A stretch of 64,000 nt of DNA from Gammaproteobacteria bacterium (GTDB lineage Bacteria > Pseudomonadota > Gammaproteobacteria > Burkholderiales > Burkholderiaceae_C), in the NCBI GenBank assembly GCA_018828125.1, contig JAHJWB010000017.1, positions 124,001 to 188,000 of the forward strand, written 5' to 3'. How positions within the stretch are numbered: the stretch's first letter is position 1; each line of letters opens with the position of its first letter. Below the pieces are notes generated by a model, which did no database searches, was not told where the DNA came from, and saw only the letters and a program-made list of their open reading frames with translations. Below, in pieces: positions 17,890-28,915 of the stretch. The position numbers and the translations under genes were made by a program.

Positions 17890-19035
17890 TCAGCTGAAGA
17901 AGTTCTTCAACCGGTCTGTCCAGCTCTCGCCACTGGGCGAGTGGCGGCCGCCGCCCTTCTTGAGTGAATCCTCCAACTCACGCAGCAACTTGCGCTGGTG
18001 CTCGGTCAACTTGACGGGCGTCTCGACCGCGATGTGGCAGTACAGGTCGCCCGGGTAGCTGGCGCGTACCCCCTTGATGCCCTTGCCGCGGAGCCGGAAC
18101 TGCTTGCCGGCCTGCGTGCCTTCAGGGATGTCGATGGCCGCCTTGCCCGCGAGTGTGGGCACTTCGATCTCGCCGCCCAGGGCTGCTGTGATGAAGCTCA
18201 CCGGCACCTGGCAGTGCAGGTCATCGCCATCGCGCTCGAAGATGTCGTGTTTCTTCAGACGGATCTCGATGTACAGGTCACCCGGCGGCCCGCCATTGGT
18301 GCCCGGCTCGCCGTTGCCAGTGCTGCGGATGCGCATGCCGTCATCGATACCCGCGGGAATCTTCACTTCCAGCGTCTTTTGCTTCTTGAGCTTGCCCTGG
18401 CCGTGGCAGGTAGTGCAAGGCTCGGGAATGATCTTGCCCGTGCCGCGGCAGTGCGGGCAGGTCTGCTGCACACTGAAGAAACCCTGGCGCATCTGCACCG
18501 TGCCCGCGCCCTGGCAGGTGCCGCAGGTCTTGGCACTGGTGCCGGGCTTGGCGCCGCTGCCGTGGCAGGTGTCGCAGCTCTCCCAAGACGGGATGCGGAT
18601 CTGCGCGTCCTTGCCGCGTGCGGCTTCTTCGAGGGTGATCTCCATCGCATACGACAGGTCGCTGCCGCGGTACACCTGGCGCCCACCCGCACCGCGCCCA
18701 CGCCCGCCTTGCTGGCCAAACATGTCGCCGAAGATGTCGCCAAAAGCCTCGGCGAATCCACCAAAACCTTCAGCACCCGGGCCCCCCGGTCCGCGCATGT
18801 TGGGGTCCACACCTGCGTGACCGTACTGGTCGTACGCGGCGCGTTTTTGCGGGTCCGAGATCATCTCGTAGGCCTCTTTGGCCTCTTTGAACTTCTCTTC
18901 GGCGGTTTTGGCTGCATCGCCCTGATTGCGGTCAGGGTGGTGCTTCATCGCAAGTTTGCGATAGGCCTTCTTAATTTCTTCATCCGAGGCGTTCTTGGGA
19001 ACACCCAGAATTTCGTAAAAGTCTCTTTTGGACAT
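17890..19035 (-). CDS. dnaJ: Chaperone DnaJ (Hsp40)
   Basis: 381 residues. It delivers clients to DnaK and stimulates its ATPase. The J domain (1-70) carries HHPDRN; a Gly/Phe-rich linker follows ([17 protein letters not shown]); then four zinc-binding CxxCxGxG repeats ([32 protein letters not shown]) and the C-terminal client-binding domain. It is third in grpE-dnaK-dnaJ, 84 bp after dnaK, and is followed by a strong terminator. Confidence 0.98.
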   Translation of the reverse strand: MSKRDFYEILGVPKNASDEEIKKAYRKLAMKHHPDRNQGDAAKTAEEKFKEAKEAYEMISDPQKRAAYDQYGHAGVDPNMRGPGGPGAEGFGGFAEAFGDIFGDMFGQQGGRGRGAGGRQVYRGSDLSYAMEITLEEAARGKDAQIRIPSWESCDTCHGSGAKPGTSAKTCGTCQGAGTVQMRQGFFSVQQTCPHCRGTGKIIPEPCTTCHGQGKLKKQKTLEVKIPAGIDDGMRIRSTGNGEPGTNGGPPGDLYIEIRLKKHDIFERDGDDLHCQVPVSFITAALGGEIEVPTLAGKAAIDIPEGTQAGKQFRLRGKGIKGVRASYPGDLYCHIAVETPVKLTEHQRKLLRELEDSLKKGGGRHSPSGESWTDRLKNFFS

Positions 19036-19119
19036 GGTGATTCAGAACCCGGTTGGAACAGGAACGCCGCGCAGCCCCTTACGAGCATTGCGCGGCGGCT
19101 CGGGTCAACGGGGGCTCGT

Positions 19120-21066
<1,947 letters not shown>

Positions 21067-21162
21067 GATTTTTCTCCGAATGCTTGAATGGTTTGGATGG
21101 CTAGTAACTTGTGGATAACTTGTGGTCTTCAAGTCATCCGTGCTGATTTATTTGAAGATTTT

Positions 21163-21714
21163 TTACTTCGGGGCGGTGACGGTGACAAGCGCCGGGCGCA
21201 ACACGCGGTCGGCAATCACATAACCCTTTTGCAGCACGGCCACGACGGTGTTGGCTTCCTGCTCGGCGGGCACCACGCTGATGGCCTGGTGCTGGTGGGG
21301 GTCGAACTTGGCGCCAGCCTCGGGGTTGATGGCCAGCACCTTGTTGCGCTCCAGTGCAGAAGTCAGCTGGCGCAGCGTGGCGTCAGCACCTTCCCGCAAT
21401 TGCTGCGGCGTGGCTTCCTTGATGGCCAAGGCGGCATCCAGGCTGTCGGCCACGGGCAGCAGGCTCTCGGCAAAACTTTCGATGCCGAACTTGCGTGCCT
21501 TGGAGACCTCGTCTTCAGCGCGGCGCCTCGCGTTCTCGGCCTCGGCCTTGGCGCGCAGAAACTGGTCGGCCAGATCGGCGCTTTTGGCCTTGAGCTCGGC
21601 CAGCTCGCCCTGCAGGCGCGCCAGCTCGTCGGAGGCGTGGGCAGCCATGGCGGCTTCTACTTCTTCGGGGGCGGGGGCATTCTGGGGTGCGGTGGTTTGG
21701 CTTTGATCTGACAT
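21163..21714 (-). CDS. grpE: Nucleotide exchange factor GrpE
   Basis: 183 residues from [20 protein letters not shown]. It releases ADP from DnaK. A long helical region (about 30-90, [20 protein letters not shown]...) forms the dimer coiled coil, followed by the beta domain with [12 protein letters not shown] and [21 protein letters not shown], the family signature. First gene of grpE-dnaK-dnaJ with a sigma32-like promoter about 40 bp upstream. Confidence 0.97.
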   Translation of the reverse strand: MSDQSQTTAPQNAPAPEEVEAAMAAHASDELARLQGELAELKAKSADLADQFLRAKAEAENARRRAEDEVSKARKFGIESFAESLLPVADSLDAALAIKEATPQQLREGADATLRQLTSALERNKVLAINPEAGAKFDPHQHQAISVVPAEQEANTVVAVLQKGYVIADRVLRPALVTVTAPK

Positions 21715-21751
21715 GTCTGGGTCTGGAAGTAAATAAAACAGTACGCGCGGG

Positions 21752-21779
21752 ATTTTGGGGCGCGATGGCATAAATCAAG
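21752..21779 (-). promoter_or_regulatory. Heat-shock (sigma32-type) promoter of grpE-dnaK-dnaJ
   Basis: On the minus strand CTTGATT, 12 nt, CCCCAAAAT, compared with the sigma32 consensus CTTGAAA and CCCCATNT with 11-16 nt spacing. Its position fits a short 5' UTR for grpE. Confidence 0.65.
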
Positions 21780-21937
21780 GTCTGTGCCAGGGGCATACCT
21801 GTAAGGGGCCGCCCGTGACGCGCTTTGCTGTACCGAATGTCTGCGCAATCCCTGATTTTGCAAGGGGTTCATCGCTGGACGCTCCCCCGTTGTCATTGAA
21901 CTGCGAGGCTCAGGGCGAGGCCTTGGGGTGCGCTGAG

Positions 21938-21966
21938 TGTACAAGCGGCCGAGGTCGGGCTATAAT
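21938..21966 (+). promoter_or_regulatory. Sigma70 promoter of the rpsF ribosomal protein operon
   Basis: TGTACA, exactly 17 nt, TATAAT (perfect -10), about 60 nt before rpsF. The 317-bp space between grpE and rpsF holds this and the divergent heat-shock promoter; I see no gene there. Confidence 0.75.
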
Positions 21967-22031
21967 CGCAGGCTTTCCCTTGCCACACCACTTCACGACG
22001 CAGTGGGTGGTCTTACCCAAAAGGAGTATGC

Positions 22032-22457
22032 ATGCGTCATTACGAAATCATTTTGTTGATCCATCCGGATCAAAGCGAACAAGTTCCAGCCATGCTGGAG
22101 CGCTACAAGGGCATGATCACCGCTGGCGGTGGCAAGGTGCACCGTGTAGAAGACTGGGGCCGCCGTCAACTGGCGTACCTGATCAACAAGCTGGCCAAAG
22201 CCCACTACCTGTGCGTGAACATCGAAGCCGACCAGGCTGTGATGGCTGAACTGGAGCACGCCTTCAAGTTCAATGACGCCGTCCTGCGCCACCTGACGGT
22301 TCAAAAGAAGAAGGCCGATGCCGGTCCGTCTTCCATGATGAAGACTGTCGAGCGCGAAGAAGCCCGCAAGGCCAGCCAAGCTGAATATGCAGCTGCTGGT
22401 GGCGAGCGTGGCGACCGTCCTGATCGCGGCGAGCGTTCAGAGCGCGCTGAGCGCTGA
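22032..22457 (+). CDS. rpsF: 30S ribosomal protein S6
   Basis: 141 residues. S6 binds S18 on the platform of the 30S subunit. [20 protein letters not shown] and [11 protein letters not shown] are typical. The C-terminus is extended by a charged Arg/Glu/Asp tail ([18 protein letters not shown]); tails of this sort vary among species. The ATG follows an AAGGAG Shine-Dalgarno. First gene of rpsF-priB-rpsR-rplI. Confidence 0.97.
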   Translation: MRHYEIILLIHPDQSEQVPAMLERYKGMITAGGGKVHRVEDWGRRQLAYLINKLAKAHYLCVNIEADQAVMAELEHAFKFNDAVLRHLTVQKKKADAGPSSMMKTVEREEARKASQAEYAAAGGERGDRPDRGERSERAER

Positions 22458-22471
22458 TCCAGCCCGTTGGA

Positions 22472-22762
22472 GTGGAGAACCGCGTAGTCTTGACTGCATG
22501 TATCGCAGAGGCTGAGTCCCTGCGTTACACACCTGCTGGATTACCTGCCATCGTGCTGCGACTCGAACATGAGTCCCAGCAAACCGAAGCAGGCCAGCCC
22601 CGTGAAGTCAAGGCCGCCATGAAAGCCGTCGCGTTTGGTGCGATGGCCGAGCGTCTGGCCCGGCAAAACATCGGAAGTCTCTGGACTTTCAGTGGATTTC
22701 TGGCCACCCCGCGCAATGGCAAGAACGCAGTGATTCATATCCAGGATATTCAACAAAATTAA
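22472..22762 (+). CDS. priB: Primosomal replication protein N (PriB)
   Basis: 96 residues with a GTG start (MENRVVLTACIAEAESLRYT), preceded by TTGGA. PriB is a dimeric OB-fold single-strand DNA-binding protein of the PriA restart primosome. The SSB-like features LPAIVLRLEHESQQTEAGQPREV and WTFSGFLATPRNGKNAVIHI are visible. Its place between rpsF and rpsR is the classical one and supports the call. Confidence 0.93.
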   Translation: MENRVVLTACIAEAESLRYTPAGLPAIVLRLEHESQQTEAGQPREVKAAMKAVAFGAMAERLARQNIGSLWTFSGFLATPRNGKNAVIHIQDIQQN

Positions 22763-22780
22763 TTTTCCAAGGGGTCCGCA

Positions 22781-23062
22781 ATGGCCACGTTCAAGAAGTT
22801 CAACAAAGACAAGCGCCCAAAGCGCAACACCCAGTCCCTGCTGTTCAAGCGCAAGCGCTTTTGCCGCTTCACGGTGACCGGTGTTGAAGAAATCGACTAC
22901 AAAGATGTCGACACGCTGCGTGATTTCATCGCCGAAAACGGCAAGATCATCCCCGCACGCCTCACCGGCACGCGCGCCATCTTCCAGCGTCAGCTGAACA
23001 CTGCCATCAAGCGCGCGCGCTTCCTGGCGCTGGTGCCTTACAGCGACCAGCACAAGATCTAA
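22781..23062 (+). CDS. rpsR: 30S ribosomal protein S18
   Basis: 93 residues, partner of S6. [41 protein letters not shown] and [15 protein letters not shown] are diagnostic. The N-terminus is basic. It starts 18 bp after priB with an AAGGGG Shine-Dalgarno. Confidence 0.98.
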   Translation: MATFKKFNKDKRPKRNTQSLLFKRKRFCRFTVTGVEEIDYKDVDTLRDFIAENGKIIPARLTGTRAIFQRQLNTAIKRARFLALVPYSDQHKI

Positions 23063-23074
23063 GGAGCACAACCC

Positions 23075-23527
23075 ATGCAAATCATCCTGCTCGACAAGGT
23101 TGTGAACCTCGGCAACCTCGGTGAAATCGTCAAAGTCAAAGACGGCTACGCACGCAACTTCCTGATCCCTTCGGGCCGCGCACGCCGCGCCACCGAATCG
23201 GCCAAGGCTGAGTTCGAAGCCAAGCGCGTTGAGCTCGAAAAGGCTGCAGCTGCCAAGCTGGCAGAAGCCCAAGCCCAAGGCGAAAAGCTGGCTGGCACCA
23301 CTGTCAAGCTGACGCAAAAGGCTGGCGTGGACGGTCGTCTGTTTGGTTCCGTGACCAACCACGACATTGCTGAAGAGCTGAACAAGCAAGGTTACAAGCT
23401 CGCCAAGGCGCAAGTTCGCCTGCCCAACGGCCCTATCAAGGTCGTGAGCGAAAGCACCGTGAGCGTTGCTCTGCACACCGACGTGGTGGTGGACGTGACC
23501 GTTTCGGTCTACGGCGAAACTGCCTGA
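23075..23527 (+). CDS. rplI: 50S ribosomal protein L9
   Basis: 150 residues, full length. [20 protein letters not shown] and [16 protein letters not shown] are the N-terminal rRNA-binding domain; a long central helix ([20 protein letters not shown]) links to the C-terminal domain. Last gene of the operon, followed by two hairpins, the second a terminator. Confidence 0.98.
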   Translation: MQIILLDKVVNLGNLGEIVKVKDGYARNFLIPSGRARRATESAKAEFEAKRVELEKAAAAKLAEAQAQGEKLAGTTVKLTQKAGVDGRLFGSVTNHDIAEELNKQGYKLAKAQVRLPNGPIKVVSESTVSVALHTDVVVDVTVSVYGETA

Positions 23528-23566
23528 TCGCCAGCACGTAAACAATCTCTTTACGTGACTTGCCTC

Positions 23567-23594
23567 AAAAGCCGCCTTCGGGCGGCTTTTGTCT
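23567..23594 (+). terminator. Terminator of the rpsF-rplI operon
   Basis: AAAAGCCGCC-TTCG-GGCGGCTTTT, a perfect 10-bp stem with a UUCG tetraloop, 40 nt after rplI. An extra hairpin CACGTAAA/TTTACGTG lies just before it. Confidence 0.92.
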
Positions 23595-23713
23595 TTGAGC
23601 GGTCGTGCGTTGTACACGATTGCCCACCGGTTGCCCCAACCTTATCCACAGACTTGTGCCATGACACCGTCCCCTGCGGGCGCTAGCATGCCGAGTTAGC
23701 TCCCGAGGATTCC

Positions 23714-25129
23714 ATGTCTGCCGTTTTCCCTCCCATTGAAGATGGCTTCACGCCCGTGCCGGACCGTGAGATTGCGCAGTTGCGTGTGCCGCCGCACTCC
23801 ATCGAGGCCGAGTCGAGTGTGCTGGGCGGGCTGCTGCTGGACAACAACGCTTGGGACCGTGTGGGTGACCTGCTGGTGGAAAGCCATTTCTACCGCTACG
23901 AGCACCAGATGATCTACACGGCCATTGGCGCGCTGATCAACGCCAGCAAGCCGGCAGACGTGATCACCGTGTTCGAGAACCTGCAGAACCTGGGCAAAGC
24001 CCATGAGATGGGGGGGCTGGCCTATCTGAACACGCTGGCGCAGTATGTGCCCAGTGCCAGCAACATCCGCCGCTACGCGGAAATCGTGCGCGAGCGGGCC
24101 ATTCTGCGCAAACTGGTCACAGCCAGCGACGAAATCTCCACCAACGCCTTCAACCCCAAGGGCAAGACGGTGGAGCGCATTCTGGACGAGGCCGAGTCCA
24201 AGATTTTTGCCATCGGTGAAGAAGGCTCGCGCACCAAGCAGGGATTCCAGTCTCTCGACACGCTGGTGATTGACCTGCTTGACCGTGTACAAGAGATGGC
24301 AGACAACCCGGTCGACGTGACGGGTGTGCCCACGGGCTTTGCAGATCTGGACCGCATGACCAGCGGCCTGCAGGCGGGCGACATGGTGGTGCTGGCGGCG
24401 CGACCGTCCATGGGCAAGACCTCGTTCGCCGTCAACATTGCCGAACACGTGGCGTTGAATGAAGGCCTGCCAGTTGCGATCTTCTCGATGGAAATGGGCG
24501 CCGCCCAGCTGGCGGTGCGTATCGTGGGCTCCATTGGCCGGGTGAACCAGGGCAACCTGCGCACCGGTAAGCTCACGGACGACGAGTGGCCGCGGCTGAC
24601 CGAGGCCATCGAAAAGCTGCGCACCGTCTCGCTGCACATCGATGAAACTCCGGGCCTCACTCCAGGCGAGCTGCGCGCCAATGCCCGGCGCCTGGCGCGC
24701 CAGTGCGGCAAGCTGGGCCTGATCGTGGTCGATTATTTGCAGCTGATGAGCGGCTCGGGATCGGCGGCCAGTTCGGACAACCGGGCAACTGAACTGGGCG
24801 AAATCTCGCGCGGTTTGAAGATGCTGGCCAAGGAGCTGCAGTGCCCGGTGATCGCGCTGTCGCAGCTCAACCGTTCGGTGGAGCAGCGCACCGACAAGCG
24901 CCCCATGATGTCCGATCTGCGCGAATCCGGCGCCATTGAGCAGGATGCGGACATCATCATGTTCATCTACCGCGACGACTACTACAACAAGGACTCCAAG
25001 GAGCCCAACGTGGCCGAGGTCATCATCGGCAAGCAACGTAACGGCCCCACCGGCACGATCAAGCTGTTCTTCCAGAAAAACCAGACGCGGTTCGAGAACC
25101 TGGCGATGGGTTCGGGCGATGATTTCTAA
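23714..25129 (+). CDS. dnaB: Replicative DNA helicase DnaB
   Basis: 471 residues. Hexameric 5'-3' helicase of the replication fork. The N-terminal primase-interacting domain (about 20-120, PPHSIEAESSVLGGLLLDN) is followed by the RecA-like motor: Walker A near 229-238 (ARPSMGKTS), Walker B region LGLIVVDYLQLMSG, and motif H4 IALSQLNRSVE. No intein is present. It follows the ribosomal protein operon after 186 bp. The palindromic element begins directly after its stop. Confidence 0.97.
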   Translation: MSAVFPPIEDGFTPVPDREIAQLRVPPHSIEAESSVLGGLLLDNNAWDRVGDLLVESHFYRYEHQMIYTAIGALINASKPADVITVFENLQNLGKAHEMGGLAYLNTLAQYVPSASNIRRYAEIVRERAILRKLVTASDEISTNAFNPKGKTVERILDEAESKIFAIGEEGSRTKQGFQSLDTLVIDLLDRVQEMADNPVDVTGVPTGFADLDRMTSGLQAGDMVVLAARPSMGKTSFAVNIAEHVALNEGLPVAIFSMEMGAAQLAVRIVGSIGRVNQGNLRTGKLTDDEWPRLTEAIEKLRTVSLHIDETPGLTPGELRANARRLARQCGKLGLIVVDYLQLMSGSGSAASSDNRATELGEISRGLKMLAKELQCPVIALSQLNRSVEQRTDKRPMMSDLRESGAIEQDADIIMFIYRDDYYNKDSKEPNVAEVIIGKQRNGPTGTIKLFFQKNQTRFENLAMGSGDDF

Positions 25130-25130
25130 T

Positions 25131-25184
25131 AAAAATAGCTGCTAGCGCTTACTGGATAAGCGGTAGCAGCTATTGAATTAGGAG
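25131..25184. repeat. Palindromic element, copy 6
   Basis: AAAAATAGCTGCTAGCGCTT, ACTGGAT, AAGCGGTAGCAGCTATTGAA, TTAGGAG. It starts one base after the dnaB stop, where its hairpin could act as the 3' end of the transcript. Confidence 0.85.
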
Positions 25185-25204
25185 TGATTGGCCGGTGTTT
25201 GGGA

Positions 25205-25591
25205 TCAGGGCTGGCGCAGTACCCACACCAGAACCGCCGCGACCACCACGGCCAGCCCCACCAGAGCACGGCCCAGCCGTTGGTTGCGCAGGCGCAAGGC
25301 CTCCACTGCGCGGATCACTACAGCATTCTGTTCTGCCAGCGACTGGATCAATGCGGCGGAGTCCTGCTGCTCTTGTTCCAGTTGCGCTACCCGTTCGCGC
25401 AGGTGCTGAAGTTGAGCGGTGACTGGGGTCGTCGGGCCTTCGTCCGTAGCGGTCAGGGTGCCCGCCGCAGGCGCTGTGCCCGCTGCTTGCGTTTTTCCCA
25501 TCAGTTTCTTGGCCGCTTGCAGTACCTGGGGGGCGGCCTCAATGACATCACCCCAGGGCACCAGCTTGAGCGCCGTCATCCACAACGCCAT
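25205..25591 (-). CDS. Hypothetical protein with coiled coil and C-terminal membrane anchor
   Basis: 128 residues, not recognised. Residues about 1-30 are amphipathic (LKLVPWGDVIEAAPQVLQAA), a low-complexity Ala/Thr linker follows, then a likely coiled coil at about 58-100 (QLQHLRERVAQLEQEQQDSA), and one membrane helix near the end (LGRALVGLAVVVAAVLVWVL). It thus looks like a tail-anchored inner-membrane protein facing the cytoplasm. It starts 16 bp after the PhoH gene on the same strand and is probably co-transcribed. Confidence 0.7.
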   Translation of the reverse strand: MALWMTALKLVPWGDVIEAAPQVLQAAKKLMGKTQAAGTAPAAGTLTATDEGPTTPVTAQLQHLRERVAQLEQEQQDSAALIQSLAEQNAVVIRAVEALRLRNQRLGRALVGLAVVVAAVLVWVLRQP

Positions 25592-25607
25592 GCTCAGGTG
25601 CCCTTGG

Positions 25608-27428
25608 TCATAACACTTCGCTGGCGAAGTCCGCCAGGCGCGACCGTTCGCCGCGTGCCAGTGTGATGTGCCCGCTGTGTGGCCAGCCCTTGAAGCGGTC
25701 TACCGCGTAGGTCAGGCCTGAGGAGCCCTCGGTCAGGTACGGCGTGTCAATCTGCGCCAGATTACCCATGCAGATGATCTTGGTGCCGGGGCCTGCCCGC
25801 GTGATCAGCGTTTTCATCTGTTTGGGCGTCAGGTTCTGCGCCTCGTCGATGATCACGTACTTGTTCAGGAAGGTGCGTCCGCGCATGAAGTTCATGCTCT
25901 TGATCTTGATGCGGCTGCGGATGAGTTCATTCGTGGCCGCACGGCCCCATTCGCCCGCGTTGCCGCCATCGCCCTTGGCCAGAAACTCCAGGTTGTCGTC
26001 CAGCGCTCCCATCCAGGGGCCCATTTTTTCTTCTTCGGTGCCCGGCAGAAAACCAATGTCCTCACCCACGCTCACCGTGGCACGGGTCATGATGATCTCG
26101 GTGTAGCGGCGCTCGTCCAGCACCTGGGTCAGGCCTGCGGCCAGCGCCAGCAGCGTCTTTCCGGTGCCGGCTGTGCCGGTCAGGGTCACGAAGTCGATCT
26201 CTGGATCCATGAGCAGGTTCATGGCGTAGTTCTGCTCGCGGTTGCGGGTGGTCACACCCCACACGGCGTTTTTGGCCGAGCCGTAATCCTTGAGGGTCTG
26301 CAAAACCGCCGTCTTTTCACGGATCTCGCTCACCCGCGCAAAAAGACTGGGCTCGCCGGGCGCTTCAAAGTACGCAAACTGATTGATCATCAGCTGCGGC
26401 ACGATGGGGCCGCCGATGCGGTAGTAGGTGTGTGCGCCGCTTTGCCAGCTCTCCACATTCTTGCCCGTCTTGGCCCAAAAGTCGGGGGGCAGGGCCAGCA
26501 CGCCCGCGTACAGCAGGTCGCCGTCTTCGAGCGTCTTGTCGTTCTGGTAGTCCTCGGCGTTCAAGCCCAGGGCGCGTGCCTTCACACGCATGTTGATGTC
26601 CTTGGACACCAGCACCACTTCACGCCCGGTCGCGTGGGTCCCTCCCTCGGCGCGCGAAGCGTGCAGTTTGCGCAGCGCTTCGACCACGCCCAGGATCTGG
26701 TTGTCGGCCTTGCCCGGGGGCAGGCTGGTGGGCAGGCTGTAGTCCAGTGGCGCGGTCTGGAAGTAGAGGCAACCACCCGCGGCGCGCTGGCCAGTGGAGT
26801 CCAGCTTGAGACCGCGTGCGATATCGGCACCCTGTACGCCCGCAAGCGCGTCCAGGGTACGGCTGGTTTGGCGGCCGTTGCGGGCGACCTCGGTCATGCC
26901 CTTTTTGTGACCATCCAGTTCTTCCAGCACGATCATCGGCAGGAAGATGTCGTGCTCTTCAAACCGGAACAGGCTGGTGGGGTCGTGCAGCAAGACATTG
27001 GTGTCTAGCACAAACAATTTGGCCGGTCCCTGAGGACGGCTGCGCTTGCTGCGGCTGGGCGAGGGCGCCGCCGCCAGGGGGGCTGCCGCGGCAGGCGCAG
27101 TTTCGGTCTTGGCCGGTGCGCGGCGGCTGGTGCTGCGGGCGGCGGGCGCTGGCGCAGAGAGTACGGTTTCGAGGCGGGCGCGGCCTGATGGGGCGGTGAC
27201 GGGCTCTGGCACGCGACCCCGTGTCTCTACCTGGACCAATGGCGCAGATGCGTTCGCGACGGCTGGCGCCGAAGCGCGTGCGCGCCCTGTCGGGGCTTTT
27301 GCAGGGGCGGCTACCGCCACCACGTCCGGTGTGGTGGCTGTCTGTGCTGCGCGGGGGCGGGCAGCCACGTCGAAAGCTTCAGGTGCGAGAAGGGCGGCGC
27401 GTCGGCTGGGTGCTGGGGGCAGGGGCAT
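25608..27428 (-). CDS. PhoH family ATPase with N-terminal PIN domain
   Basis: 606 residues. A long Ala/Pro/Arg-rich, probably disordered N-terminus (1-135) precedes a PIN ribonuclease domain beginning KLFVLDTNVLLHDPTSLFRF and a PhoH ATPase domain with Walker A GTAGTGKTLLALAAG near residue 415 and Walker B YVIIDEAQNLTPKQMK. The PIN-PhoH fusion is the PhoH2 type, a predicted RNA helicase/RNase. The N-terminal extension is compositionally biased and its length depends on the chosen start (ATG 27428). Confidence 0.9.
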   Translation of the reverse strand: MPLPPAPSRRAALLAPEAFDVAARPRAAQTATTPDVVAVAAPAKAPTGRARASAPAVANASAPLVQVETRGRVPEPVTAPSGRARLETVLSAPAPAARSTSRRAPAKTETAPAAAAPLAAAPSPSRSKRSRPQGPAKLFVLDTNVLLHDPTSLFRFEEHDIFLPMIVLEELDGHKKGMTEVARNGRQTSRTLDALAGVQGADIARGLKLDSTGQRAAGGCLYFQTAPLDYSLPTSLPPGKADNQILGVVEALRKLHASRAEGGTHATGREVVLVSKDINMRVKARALGLNAEDYQNDKTLEDGDLLYAGVLALPPDFWAKTGKNVESWQSGAHTYYRIGGPIVPQLMINQFAYFEAPGEPSLFARVSEIREKTAVLQTLKDYGSAKNAVWGVTTRNREQNYAMNLLMDPEIDFVTLTGTAGTGKTLLALAAGLTQVLDERRYTEIIMTRATVSVGEDIGFLPGTEEEKMGPWMGALDDNLEFLAKGDGGNAGEWGRAATNELIRSRIKIKSMNFMRGRTFLNKYVIIDEAQNLTPKQMKTLITRAGPGTKIICMGNLAQIDTPYLTEGSSGLTYAVDRFKGWPHSGHITLARGERSRLADFASEVL

Positions 27429-27462
27429 GGTGGCAGGGCCTCGGTCAATGGTGATCAGAAAG

Positions 27463-27493
27463 CAAAAAGCCGCCTGGAGGCCAAGGCGGCTTT
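27463..27493 (-). terminator. Terminator downstream of the peroxiredoxin gene
   Basis: On the minus strand AAAGCCGCC, a 10-nt loop, GGCGGCTTT then TTGCTTT. It separates the peroxiredoxin gene from phoH. Confidence 0.8.
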
Positions 27494-27616
27494 GGGGGAG
27501 GGGGCAGACGTTGCGGGAACCAGGTGCATCAATCCATTATGCCTATTCCGTGTGTCCGGCCCTGCAAAACCAGATGCGGAAGCCGGACGTGTAGCGCCAA
27601 TGCCCCAGTACGCTGA

Positions 27617-28102
27617 TCAGGCGGCCTTTTTGAGGGCCTTGATGGACTTGACGGCCTTCAGGACGTCGTCCACATGGCCGGGCACCTTCAGGCCACGCCA
27701 TTCCGCTGCGAGCAGGCCATCGGGACCCACCAGGAAGGTGCTGCGCTCGATGCCCTTGACCTTCTTGCCGTACATGATCTTGTTCTTGACCACGCCGAAC
27801 ATGTGGCACATTTTTTCTTCGGTATCAGCGATGAGCTCGAAAGGGAGCTCCAGCTTTTCCTTGAACTCGTCGTGCGACTTCATGTTGTCGCGGGACACGC
27901 CAAAGACCGCTGCGCCTGCCTTCACGAAGTCCTTGTACCTGTCGCGAAACTGCATGGCCTCCGTGGTGCAGCCAGGTGTGTTGTCCTTGGGATAGAAGTA
28001 GAGAACCAGAACTTGGCCAAGGTGGGAGGTGTTGGAAACCTTGAGTCCACCTGTTGCGTTGGCTTCAAATTCAGGGAGGGGTTTGTTGACAACGATCGCC
28101 AT
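27617..28102 (-). CDS. bcp: Thiol peroxidase, Bcp/PrxQ-type peroxiredoxin
   Basis: 161 residues. It reduces hydroperoxides. The peroxidatic cysteine C45 is in YPKDNTPGCTTEAMQFRD. The resolving cysteine that many Bcp proteins have five residues later is a methionine here (M50); the only other cysteine is C99 (EEKMCHMFG). FGVSRDNMKSHDEFKEK and RSTFLVGPDG fit the family. The enzyme may thus work by a 1-Cys or atypical route. A promoter is visible about 90 bp upstream and a terminator downstream, so it looks monocistronic. Confidence 0.93.
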   Translation of the reverse strand: MAIVVNKPLPEFEANATGGLKVSNTSHLGQVLVLYFYPKDNTPGCTTEAMQFRDRYKDFVKAGAAVFGVSRDNMKSHDEFKEKLELPFELIADTEEKMCHMFGVVKNKIMYGKKVKGIERSTFLVGPDGLLAAEWRGLKVPGHVDDVLKAVKSIKALKKAA

Positions 28103-28192
28103 ATCACTTCAATCTCTCAGGATGTAGTCGTTGGTAAGCCGGGGGAGCGAATGTCTTTTTGCTCTTGTAAGTGCCCCCGACCGCAACCGGTG

Positions 28193-28221
28193 ATTTTACC
28201 CTGAAATCGGTTCCCGGCCAA
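28193..28221 (-). promoter_or_regulatory. Candidate sigma70 promoter of the peroxiredoxin gene
   Basis: On the minus strand TTGGCC, 17 nt, TAAAAT (5 of 6 for the -10). Predicted start about 85 nt before the ATG. Confidence 0.5.
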
Positions 28222-28331
28222 ATGTAAGACAGTGTGTCCTCCGGGAGGGAAGGGCAGTTCACGTAGGCTGCACACCCGTGTGATCGCGCCCATGGAACCA
28301 CCCTAGGTGGTGTGCCGTAACGCGCCATCGC

Positions 28332-28376
28332 GCGGCATTTGCGGCATTTGCGGCATTTGCGGCAATTGCGGCATGC
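28332..28376. repeat. Five-copy 9-bp tandem repeat
   Basis: Three perfect GCGGCATTT units followed by GCGGCAATT and GCGGCATGC, in the 290-bp space between the peroxiredoxin and Mth938-type genes. A perfect 6-bp inverted repeat ACCACC-CTA-GGTGGT lies just before it at 28298-28312. No gene is evident here. Confidence 0.9.
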
Positions 28377-28392
28377 GGGGCGCTCTTGCAGC

Positions 28393-28764
28393 TCAGGGTT
28401 CCAATATCAGCGCCGCCACCACATTGCGGCCTTCGCTCGCCAGGATGTTGTAAGTGCGACAGGCGGCGGGCGTGTCCATGGTCTCCAGCCCCAGCCGACG
28501 GGCAATCAGCGGTGCGAGCCAAGCAGGGGGTGGAAAGCGGTTGCGGTTGCCGCTTCCAAAAATGACCAGTTCGGTTTCCAGCGTCGCCAACTGCGCAAAG
28601 TGTTCGGGCGTCAGGTCCTCAAACCGCGTGCACGGCCATGCCTGCCGCAACCCATCGGACCCGATGATGACGCTGTGGGTGATCTTGTCCGCATCCACGC
28701 CGATCCAGCCGGGGCCATACCCGTTGATGGTTTGTGCGCTGGATCGGTCGGGCTGGAATTTCAT
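28393..28764 (-). CDS. Mth938-like domain protein (DUF498 family)
   Basis: 123 residues from MKFQPDRSSAQTINGYGPGW. The motifs NGYGPGWIGVD, FEDLTPEHFAQL, ELVIFGSGNRNRFPP and MDTPAACRTYNILASEGRNVVAALI follow the Mth938/NDUFAF3-like family, whose bacterial role is not established. I chose the ATG at 28764 over 28794 as the conserved part begins there. It is divergent from alaA. Confidence 0.85.
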   Translation of the reverse strand: MKFQPDRSSAQTINGYGPGWIGVDADKITHSVIIGSDGLRQAWPCTRFEDLTPEHFAQLATLETELVIFGSGNRNRFPPPAWLAPLIARRLGLETMDTPAACRTYNILASEGRNVVAALILEP

Positions 28765-28915
28765 GGGCGTTGGGTGGGTTGGGGGCAGCACCACGCCGGT
28801 GCGGGAGCAGCGCGCAGGGCAAAGATGCGCCGGTGAACTGTGGTCAAATTATAGGTTTCGCCAAGGTGCCAGCAGCTGTGGCTGCCACCTGACCCCACTG
28901 CACCTCTGCCTGCGC

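Noticed and set aside
28104-28328. 74-codon minus-strand frame upstream of the peroxiredoxin gene
   Set aside because: It spans the candidate promoter, has no family resemblance and poor codon use.
28332-28376. Possible CRISPR-like array
   Set aside because: Units are 9 bp and directly adjacent with no spacers; it is a minisatellite.
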